From contig DKIB01000096.1 in assembly GCA_002454015.1 (NCBI GenBank), forward strand, positions 1 through 14,879: a DNA stretch of 14,879 bases, written 5' to 3'. A program made the translations under genes and the position numbers. The DNA comes from Proteobacteria bacterium UBA6729. GTDB taxonomy: Bacteria > Pseudomonadota > Gammaproteobacteria > Porifericomitales > Porifericomitaceae. Position 1 is the first letter of the stretch; each line of letters starts with the position of its first letter. This document shows positions 1 to 5,676 of the stretch, in pieces. The notes under the pieces were generated by a model. It saw nothing but the letters and a program-made list of their open reading frames with translations. It made no database searches and had not been told where the DNA came from.

Positions 1-3
1 CCT

Positions 4-1098
4 TCAGTTGACCACCAGGTCGTATTGGGGTAGCAGGTCTCGCAGGACGTAGGTGCGGTGGATGGCTGCGGCTTGGTAGAAGTGCCAGATGGGGGATTGG
101 AGTACGGCGTTGTAGTCGGGTCGTTGGGCTTGCCAGTCGTGGTTCCACTGTTCGCCGGGGTAGGGTGGGATGCTTTCTTTGGTGGGCCAGAGCCGGCCCT
201 GTTCGGCAGCTTCCTGCCATTTGGCGATGCGTTCTGCTTTAGGGCCTTGCAGCTGGAGGATCTCGGCTACTGTGTCCCGGATGTGGTCGAAGTCGGGGTG
301 GCTCGGGGCGTTGGGGTAGTGTTCGCCAAAGCGTTTGAATAGCCGGTAGAGGGCCTGGCAACCGAGGAGGAAGGTCTCCGGGTTGTTGCGGGTGCTGGGG
401 TTGGCGACTGCGTCCGGGTTTTCATAGGTAAAGCGCCATATCAGGTAGGGGCGGTCGGGGTAGGTGGCGACGGAGCCGTGGCCCAGGCTGCCGGAGAGGG
501 TCTCGGCAAGCCATGCCTTGATGTTCTCCATGGAGAAGCCGTTGTTCGGGCTGGAAAAGAAGGCCTTGGCCTTGCGGGTGATGTAATCGCGCATGTCGGG
601 TTTGAGCGGGTGATCGCTGTGGATTTCTTCGTGGAATTTGAAACTGTCCTGTTCTACCTTGTTGCCTCTGGAACTGACGCCAGAGAAGCCGTAGTGGGAG
701 AAGGTATCAGCGTAGACATGTGCAGCGATGCCCATCAGGGCCGGGGCGAAGTCACGGGGAGCCCTGTGCAGGTGATGCTCGCACATCTCCCGGGCTATGG
801 GGCTGTCCATGCGGCATTTTAGTCTTTCGGTGTAGCTGTTGCCGATGTTGCCGGGCAGGAAGTGGAACGGCACCCAGATCTGGCGCTGGTCGTCGGGACT
901 CAGGTTGTCCACGTCACAGGCGTGGTGGGCGGTGGCCACGGCATTGATGCGGGCGCCGTTCTCAAAGTCAACATGGGAGCTGGCAACGTTGTCGTCCACG
1001 AACTGTGCACAGGCGGCGATGGTACGGGCGACCGCATTGGGAATGCCCGCACTTCTGGCCATGGCATAGGTGCCATAGTAGTGCATGTCCAGTTGCAT
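4..1098 (-). CDS. DUF6765-like protein of unknown function, possible zinc-dependent hydrolase fold
   Basis: This encodes 364 residues if translation begins at the ATG whose complement is 1096-1098. It has CAGGG just upstream and gives the N-terminus MQLDMHYYGTYAMARSAG; an upstream in-frame ATG at 1209 would add 37 residues unlike the rest. From memory, this N-terminus and the block AAHVYADTFSHYGFSG (residues 125-140) resemble the DUF6765 family. Seen directly: H6, VDD (34-36), HH (58-59), H79, and H127-x3-D131-x3-H135. Inference: the spaced His/Asp residues recall the metal ligands of zinc-dependent phospholipase C and S1/P1 nucleases, so a metal-dependent hydrolase is possible but unproven. 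I see no signal peptide or membrane segment, so it is probably cytoplasmic. It is transcribed divergently from the Sel1 gene. It is complete, with its stop at 4-6. The coding strand is unusually poor in G, because the plus strand here is strongly G-rich. Confidence 0.75.
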   Translation of the reverse strand: MQLDMHYYGTYAMARSAGIPNAVARTIAACAQFVDDNVASSHVDFENGARINAVATAHHACDVDNLSPDDQRQIWVPFHFLPGNIGNSYTERLKCRMDSPIAREMCEHHLHRAPRDFAPALMGIAAHVYADTFSHYGFSGVSSRGNKVEQDSFKFHEEIHSDHPLKPDMRDYITRKAKAFFSSPNNGFSMENIKAWLAETLSGSLGHGSVATYPDRPYLIWRFTYENPDAVANPSTRNNPETFLLGCQALYRLFKRFGEHYPNAPSHPDFDHIRDTVAEILQLQGPKAERIAKWQEAAEQGRLWPTKESIPPYPGEQWNHDWQAQRPDYNAVLQSPIWHFYQAAAIHRTYVLRDLLPQYDLVVN

Positions 1099-1105
1099 CC
1101 CTGCA

Positions 1106-1154
1106 GGGTATGCGGATTTGGATGCTGAGGTCAAGGGCCGGGATCGGGTACAAT
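1106..1154. promoter_or_regulatory. divergent intergenic region with weak candidate promoters
   Basis: Between the two divergent starts (1099-1162) the plus strand carries TACAAT at 1149-1154, a good -10 match, but no convincing -35 at 16-18 bases. If used, transcription would begin about 1161, almost on the ATG at 1163. On the minus strand, TTGACC (complement of 1129-1134) lies 17 bases from a poor -10 ATACCC (complement of 1106-1111). Both calls are motif inspection only. No operator-like palindrome was seen. Confidence 0.3.
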
Positions 1155-1162
1155 GCCCTGGT

Positions 1163-1600
1163 ATGATGAATACGAGGCAGAAGGTCGGCACCGGGGTGTT
1201 GCTGTCCATGTTGTTGTTGGGGTGGCTGTATGGTCAGTTTGGGGCGGCGGACAAGATTCTGGAGTATGCCGAGGGCGGCTTGCCGGAGGCGCAGGTGAGT
1301 GCAGGCTATATGTACGAGACGGGCGATCAGGTGGATCAGGATTATGATCGGGCGGCGTACTGGTATACGCGGGCTCATGAGCAGGGGGACGGGGATGGTA
1401 CCTATGGGTTGGCTACGTTGCATGTGCAGGGGCGTGGGGTGCCGAAGGATGTCAAGAAGGCGGTAGCACTGTATACAAGCGCTGCGGAACAGGGGCACCA
1501 GAGGTCACAGCATAGGCTGTATGTGCTTTATGATCGGGGGCTTCTGGTCCCGGCAGATAAAGAGAAGGCGGAGTATTGGAAGGGCGTTGCCGGGCACTGA
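1163..1600 (+). CDS. small membrane-anchored Sel1-repeat protein
   Basis: This encodes 145 residues. Residues 8-23 form a hydrophobic segment (VGTGVLLSMLLLGWLYG) after a short basic N-terminus, so it is either an uncleaved inner-membrane anchor or a signal peptide, with the rest in the periplasm. Residues 34-142 hold about three Sel1-like (TPR-type) repeats, visible as AEGGLPEAQVSAGYMYETG, then AHEQGDGDGTYGLATLHVQG with GVPKDVKKAVALYTSAAEQG, and a final one ending KEKAEYWKGVA. Sel1 repeats are helical hairpins that usually scaffold protein-protein contacts; the partner is unknown. I chose the first of two adjacent ATGs (1163, 1166). An earlier in-frame ATG at 1085 lies inside the divergent gene and gives a non-hydrophobic leader. 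No clear Shine-Dalgarno is seen. It ends 7 bases before uvrD and is probably co-transcribed with it. Confidence 0.8.
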   Translation: MMNTRQKVGTGVLLSMLLLGWLYGQFGAADKILEYAEGGLPEAQVSAGYMYETGDQVDQDYDRAAYWYTRAHEQGDGDGTYGLATLHVQGRGVPKDVKKAVALYTSAAEQGHQRSQHRLYVLYDRGLLVPADKEKAEYWKGVAGH

Positions 1601-1607
1601 GAATGGC

Positions 1608-3710
1608 ATGCAGGCTGAGAAGATACTCTCGCAGTTAAACGACGAGCAGCGTTCGGCGGTTACTGCACCTCCTGGACACTGGCTGATTCTGGCAGGTGCG
1701 GGTTGTGGCAAGACCCGGGTACTGGTGCATCGTGTGGCCTGGCAGATTCTGAATGGGGTTGCGCCGCGTGCCTTGTTGGCGGTGACCTTCACAAACAAGG
1801 CAGCGGGGGAGATGCGGGGGCGTATTCTGCAGTTGGCCGAGGTGCCGGTGGGGCCGATGTGGGTGGGCACCTTCCATGGTATCGCGCATCGTATTCTGCG
1901 TTTTCATGCGCAGGCAGCAGGTCTGGTCGGGGATTTTCAGATCATTGACAGCCAGGATCAGTTGGGGGTGTTACGGCAGCTGCTCAAGGCCAATGCGCTG
2001 CCCCCTGCGGAGTTGCGGCAGTTGCAGGGTTTTATCAACGCTTGCAAGGATCGTGCACGGCGGCCTGCCTCCCTGGAGCCGGTTACGGATGCATCGGCGG
2101 CGTGGATCGACAGCTATCGCCGTTATCAGGAGCACTGTGACCGGGAGGGTCTGGTGGACTTTGCGGAGTTGTTGCTCCGGGTGTATGAGCTGTTCCGGCG
2201 TGATGCGGAGGTGCAGGCTGTTTATCACCAGCGGTTTCAGTGCATTCTGGTAGATGAGTTTCAAGATACCAATGCCCTGCAATACAACTGGATACGCCTG
2301 CTGTGTGGAGATGGGGCTGAGGTCTTTGCGGTGGGTGATGATGATCAGTCGATCTATGGCTGGCGGGGGGCACGGGTGGATAATCTGCAACACTTTACCC
2401 GGGATTTCAAGGACTGTCGGTTGTTGCGTCTGGAGAGAAACTATCGTTCTACCGGGAATATTCTGGCAGTGGCCAATGGTCTGATCGCCTGCAATGGTTC
2501 CCGTATCGGCAAGGAGTTGTGGACCTCGGGAGAGGCCGGTGATCCGGTGCGGGTATTTGCGGCGCGGGATGAGCAGGATGAGGCCCGTCATGTGAGCAAT
2601 GACATCATCCAGTGGCGGGATACGGGTGGGGTGCTGGCCGAGGTCGCGGTGCTGTATCGGGTGAGTGCCTTGTCGCGTACCATGGAGGAGGCCTGCCTGC
2701 ATGCGGAACTGCCCTACCGGGTGCGGGGCGGTCTGCGCTTCTATGATCGCAAGGAGATCAAGGATGCCATGGCCTATCTGCGTCTGGCCGTGAGTGCTGA
2801 TGATGACATGGCCTTCCGGCGGGTGGTGAACTTTCCGCCGCGAGGTATCGGCCCCCGTACCTTGCGGCTCATTGAGGAACTTGCAGAGGCGGAGACCTGT
2901 TCGCTGCGCGCGGCGGCGCGCCGGATCGCGGCCCCGGCCCGTGTCCGCATTGAGAAGTTCCTGGAACTGTTGGATGAGTTGGCTGCGGCGTGTCATGAGG
3001 TGCCCTTGCGAGAGGCCATGGCCGCCGTGATCCGCAGCAGTGGCATGGATGCACATTATCAGCAGGACAAGGATCCGCGGTCCATATCCAGGCGAGAGAA
3101 TCTGGATGAGCTGGTAAATGCCTGCAGTTGGTATGACCAGAACCATGCCGAGGAGGGGACGGCGCCGATCCTGAGTTTTCTGGCGCACACGGCCCTGGAG
3201 TCCGGCGATGAGAGTGGTGATGAACAGGGTGTGCAGTTGATGACTGTGCATGCCGCGAAGGGCCTGGAGTTTGATCGCGTTTATATCCTGGGTCTGGAGG
3301 AAGGCCTGTTCCCGCACAGCCTGTCGCAGGGGGACCCTGCACAGTTGGAGGAGGAGCGACGGCTGTGTTATGTAGGCATGACCCGGGCTCGCCGGGCACT
3401 CACCTTGTGCTGGTCAAGTTATCGCATGTTGCATGGCGAACCACGCTATCACGATGCCTCACGCTTTCTGGGAGAGTTGCCTGCCCATTTGCTGGAGCAT
3501 CTGCGCCCGGAGGAGTCCTCGTCGCAGGATTTCGACTTCAGTCTCGGTCAGCAGGTGGTGCATGGCCGCTATGGGCAGGGTACAATCCTGAAACTGGAAG
3601 GCCGGGGCAGGGATGTCCGGCTGATGGTTAATTTTGAGCATACAGGTTGCAAATGGCTGTTGGCCCATCAGTCCCGGTTGTGGCCGGTAGACGGGACAGC
3701 GGAGGAGTAG
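1608..3710 (+). CDS. uvrD: DNA helicase II (UvrD), superfamily 1A
   Basis: This is a 700-residue ATP-driven 3'-5' DNA helicase for nucleotide-excision and mismatch repair; the E. coli protein has 720 residues. Motifs in order are Walker A AGAGCGKT (29-36), DEXX-box VDEFQDT (215-221), GDDDQSIYGWRGA (243-255), RLERNYRST (274-282), LMTVHAAKGLEFDRVYI (544-560) and RRLCYVGMTRARR (584-596). Residues about 645-695, with YGQGTI and VNFEHTGCKWLL, match the C-terminal Tudor-like domain that contacts RNA polymerase in UvrD/PcrA. The start at 1608 aligns with family N-termini (ILSQLNDEQRSAV); longer in-frame extension would run into the Sel1 gene. The usual Walker A serine (GSGKT) is cysteine here. UvrD is preferred over Rep because of overall motif wording and the C-terminal domain. 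It lies 7 bases after the Sel1 gene and 3 bases before the TRAP receptor gene, whose ribosome-binding site lies in its last codons. Confidence 0.96.
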   Translation: MQAEKILSQLNDEQRSAVTAPPGHWLILAGAGCGKTRVLVHRVAWQILNGVAPRALLAVTFTNKAAGEMRGRILQLAEVPVGPMWVGTFHGIAHRILRFHAQAAGLVGDFQIIDSQDQLGVLRQLLKANALPPAELRQLQGFINACKDRARRPASLEPVTDASAAWIDSYRRYQEHCDREGLVDFAELLLRVYELFRRDAEVQAVYHQRFQCILVDEFQDTNALQYNWIRLLCGDGAEVFAVGDDDQSIYGWRGARVDNLQHFTRDFKDCRLLRLERNYRSTGNILAVANGLIACNGSRIGKELWTSGEAGDPVRVFAARDEQDEARHVSNDIIQWRDTGGVLAEVAVLYRVSALSRTMEEACLHAELPYRVRGGLRFYDRKEIKDAMAYLRLAVSADDDMAFRRVVNFPPRGIGPRTLRLIEELAEAETCSLRAAARRIAAPARVRIEKFLELLDELAAACHEVPLREAMAAVIRSSGMDAHYQQDKDPRSISRRENLDELVNACSWYDQNHAEEGTAPILSFLAHTALESGDESGDEQGVQLMTVHAAKGLEFDRVYILGLEEGLFPHSLSQGDPAQLEEERRLCYVGMTRARRALTLCWSSYRMLHGEPRYHDASRFLGELPAHLLEHLRPEESSSQDFDFSLGQQVVHGRYGQGTILKLEGRGRDVRLMVNFEHTGCKWLLAHQSRLWPVDGTAEE

Positions 3711-3713
3711 ATT

Positions 3714-4793
3714 ATGAACAAACACATTATGGGACTGCTGTTGGTGGGACTGCTGTTGCCCGCCTGTCAGGAGGAGGTGCGTGAAGAGGGTACGGTGGCC
3801 GCTACAGCGCAGCGTTTTGACTGGCGCATGGTGACCACCTGGCCGGTGGGCTTCCCGGTCTTTCAGGAGGGCGCGGAGCGCTTTGCTGCGGATGTCGGGC
3901 AGATGAGCAACAGTCGCCTGAAGATTCGTGTGTATGCCGCCGGTGAACTGGTGCCCGCCTTGCAGGTGTTTGATGCGGTAGCGCAGGGCACCGTGGAGAT
4001 GGGGCACGGCTCGGCCTACTACTGGGCCGGCAAGATTCCGGCTGCACAGTTCTTTTCCTCGGTGCCCTTTGGCATGGATGCTGCGGGGATGCGGGACTGG
4101 CTGCACAGTGGTGGTTTGGAACTGTGGCGTAAGTTGTATCTCCCGTTTAGGGTCCGCCCGCTGTCCATCGGCAATACCGGCATGCAGATGGGCGGCTGGT
4201 TCAATCGCCCTGTGGAATCGCTGGAGGATATACAGGGACTGCGCATGCGTATCCCCGGTCTGGGGGGCAAGGTGTTGGAGATGGCCGGCGGCAATCCGGT
4301 GCTGCTGGCGGGTGGGGAGATTTATATGGCACTGGAGCGTGGCGTGATCGATGCCACTGAATGGGTGGGGCCGTTTCATGATCAGCGCCTGGGTCTGCAG
4401 CGTGTGGCAAAGTATTACTACTATCCGGGTTGGCACGAGCGCGGCACCGAGTTGGAGTTGCTGATCAGCATGGCGGCGTGGGAATCCCTGCCTGCTGACC
4501 TGCAGCGTATCGTGGAGCGGGCGGCGGCGGCCACCCGGGCCTGGAGCCTGGCGGAGATCGATAAGCAAAATCGTATCGCCCTGCAGGAACTGCGCCAGCA
4601 GTCGCGTATCAGTATCCGTGCCTTCCCGCCCGAGGTCCTGCAGAAGCTGTACGATTACACCCGGCAGGCGCTACAGGCAGAGGCGGCTGCCGATGCACAA
4701 TTTGCCGAGGTATACCGCTCCTACGAGGCGTTTCGTGCCGGACAGCAGGACTGGCGGGTCGTGACCCGGCTGGCCCTGCCCGCGGGGCCATAG
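3714..4793 (+). CDS. TRAP transporter solute-binding lipoprotein (DctP/TakP type)
   Basis: This encodes 359 residues of a TRAP-type periplasmic binding protein, closest by eye to the TakP branch that binds 2-oxo acids with a cation. The N-terminus MNKHIMGLLLVGLLLPAC is a lipoprotein signal with lipobox L15-P-A-C18. Residue +2 is Gln rather than Asp, so outer-membrane sorting is expected under the Lol rule. Family landmarks are WRMVTTWPVGFP (37-48), YAAGELVPALQVFDAV (74-89), NTGMQMGGWF (154-163), LRMRIPG (176-182) and DATEWVGPF (213-221). Q158, R179 and E216-W217 sit where TakP-type proteins bind carboxylate and cation (family knowledge). Ribosome-binding site GGAGGAG (3701-3707) lies in the end of uvrD, 3 bases upstream, suggesting coupled translation. 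No DctQ or DctM membrane subunit is present, so the ligand and partner are unknown. The gene appears intact. Confidence 0.9.
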   Translation: MNKHIMGLLLVGLLLPACQEEVREEGTVAATAQRFDWRMVTTWPVGFPVFQEGAERFAADVGQMSNSRLKIRVYAAGELVPALQVFDAVAQGTVEMGHGSAYYWAGKIPAAQFFSSVPFGMDAAGMRDWLHSGGLELWRKLYLPFRVRPLSIGNTGMQMGGWFNRPVESLEDIQGLRMRIPGLGGKVLEMAGGNPVLLAGGEIYMALERGVIDATEWVGPFHDQRLGLQRVAKYYYYPGWHERGTELELLISMAAWESLPADLQRIVERAAAATRAWSLAEIDKQNRIALQELRQQSRISIRAFPPEVLQKLYDYTRQALQAEAAADAQFAEVYRSYEAFRAGQQDWRVVTRLALPAGP

Positions 4794-4804
4794 GCCGTGG
4801 CGTG

Positions 4805-4832
4805 CTGTCGGGGCGGTGAGGTGGTGTATAAT
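4805..4832 (+). promoter_or_regulatory. candidate sigma-70 promoter for grpE
   Basis: A perfect TATAAT lies at 4827-4832, about 60 bases before the chosen grpE start. The -35 is poor: CTGTCG at 4805-4810 matches TTGACA at three of six positions with a 16-base spacer. No sigma-32 pattern is visible here. The -10 sits in the loop of an inverted repeat (GGGCGG 4811-4816 with CCGCCC 4835-4840), which in RNA from uvrD and the TRAP gene could be a weak hairpin, without a U tract. Confidence 0.5.
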
Positions 4833-4893
4833 CCCCGCCCGGAAACGGTGGTTGGGAGTGATGCCTGCTGCCTGGACGCTGTGAGGAGTGGCG

Positions 4894-5538
4894 GTGACCG
4901 CTAAAGACGAACTTCAGGATATACAGGACCCGCATGGTGATGCGGCTGAGTTGGCGGCTGTGCCCGATGATGATGCAGCCCCCGCCGAGACGGTAGATAC
5001 CGCACCCCTGACAGAGGCGGATGAGTTGCACGAAACCATCGGGGACTTGCAACAGGAGCTGCAGGAGTCAAGGGATGGGGAAAAGGAGGCACAGGATGCC
5101 CTGCTGCGTGCCCGTGCGGAGCTGGAGAACAGCTACAAGCGCCAGAAGCGCGACATGGAGAATGTATCCAGATATGCCCTGGAAGGCTTCCTGCGAGAGT
5201 TGCTGCCCGTACTGGACAGTCTGGAACTCAGCTGCCAGGCGGTGGAGGCTGTGATCACGGATGAGGATATGCGCAAGGGCCTGCAACTCACCCTGGAGCA
5301 GTTCTGCAACGGTCTGCGGCGGGCCGGGGTGGAGTGCATTGAGCCGGTTGGGCAGCCCTTTGACCCGGAGTTGCACGAGGCCGTTTCCACGCAGTCCGGC
5401 GCTGCCGATGGCGGTGGTGCTCTGCAGGTGGTTACTGTTCTGCAGAAGGGGTACAGGCTGCACGGTCGCTTGCTGCGGCCCGCCCGCGTTGTGGTTGCGG
5501 CGGCAGGACAGGCGGGCGAGGCGGGCGAGGCGGACTGA
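4894..5538 (+). CDS. grpE: nucleotide exchange factor GrpE
   Basis: This 214-residue cytoplasmic cochaperone releases ADP from DnaK. Residues 1-45 are acidic and probably disordered. Residues about 46-100 form the long dimerising coiled coil (RARAELENSYKRQKRDMENV, 72-91). A four-helix region follows (LRELLPVLDSLE 100-111, DMRKGLQLTLEQF 125-137), then the beta-wing that contacts DnaK (FDPELHEAVS 156-165, VLQKGYRLHGRLLRPARVVV 182-201). The usual ND in the GY-LNDR-RPA motif reads HG here. I prefer the GTG at 4894 because GGAG (4885-4888) lies 5 bases upstream. The GTG at 4888 overlaps that site and would add only two residues. The C-terminal tail AGEAGEAD comes from a 9-base tandem repeat. It lies immediately upstream of dnaK, with 138 bases between. 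Confidence 0.95.
   Translation: MTAKDELQDIQDPHGDAAELAAVPDDDAAPAETVDTAPLTEADELHETIGDLQQELQESRDGEKEAQDALLRARAELENSYKRQKRDMENVSRYALEGFLRELLPVLDSLELSCQAVEAVITDEDMRKGLQLTLEQFCNGLRRAGVECIEPVGQPFDPELHEAVSTQSGAADGGGALQVVTVLQKGYRLHGRLLRPARVVVAAAGQAGEAGEAD
5512..5533 (+). repeat. 9-base tandem repeat at the grpE 3' end
   Basis: The unit GCGGGCGAG occurs at 5512-5520 and 5521-5529, followed by a partial GCGG. It encodes the AGEAGEA tail after the conserved GrpE core ends, so it is probably slippage-derived and functionally neutral. Confidence 0.8.
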
Positions 5539-5567
5539 GGCCGACAGGCGTTGTGCCCTGTCTGCAC

Positions 5568-5596
5568 CTTGAAATTCCGTGGGTAGCCCCTCATAT
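5568..5596 (+). promoter_or_regulatory. sigma-32 heat-shock promoter for dnaK
   Basis: CTTGAAA at 5568-5574 is an exact match to the sigma-32 -35 core. After a 14-base spacer, CCTCATAT at 5589-5596 matches the sigma-32 -10 (CCCCATNT) with one mismatch. Sigma-32 spacers are about 13-15 bases (established knowledge). Transcription is expected near 5602-5604, giving a leader of about 70 bases before dnaK. This supports heat induction of dnaK and dnaJ separate from grpE. Confidence 0.85.
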
Positions 5597-5626
5597 GCAG
5601 GTGGGGCGTCTGCCCCGGACATGAGG
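5589..5626 (+). promoter_or_regulatory. nested inverted repeats around the dnaK heat-shock start site
   Basis: The inner stem is GGGGC (5603-5607) with GCCCC (5612-5616), loop GTCT. The outer stem is CCTCAT (5589-5594) with ATGAGG (5621-5626), separated from the inner by unequal spacers. RNA started at the sigma-32 promoter would carry the inner hairpin at its extreme 5' end. Only read-through RNA from grpE could form both stems. No U tract follows, so it is not a standard terminator. Confidence 0.55.
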
Positions 5627-5676
5627 CCGCGTTCTGCGCAGCCTGTGAGATCGGATCAATTGAGGAGTACATGGAG

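Noticed and set aside
1971..3317. Long antisense open frame (448 codons) opposite uvrD
   Set aside because: It lies wholly within a gene with all UvrD motifs, and its translation is Pro/His/Arg/Gln-rich with no recognisable domain. Such frames are expected opposite GC-rich genes.
4811..4840. Rho-independent terminator after the TRAP receptor gene
   Set aside because: GGGCGG/CCGCCC can pair, but the loop is 18 bases and no U tract follows. It was kept only as a note in the grpE promoter entry.
5539..5670. CIRCE/HrcA operator upstream of dnaK
   Set aside because: No TTAGCACTC-N9-GAGTGCTAA type repeat is present. The region instead fits a sigma-32 promoter.
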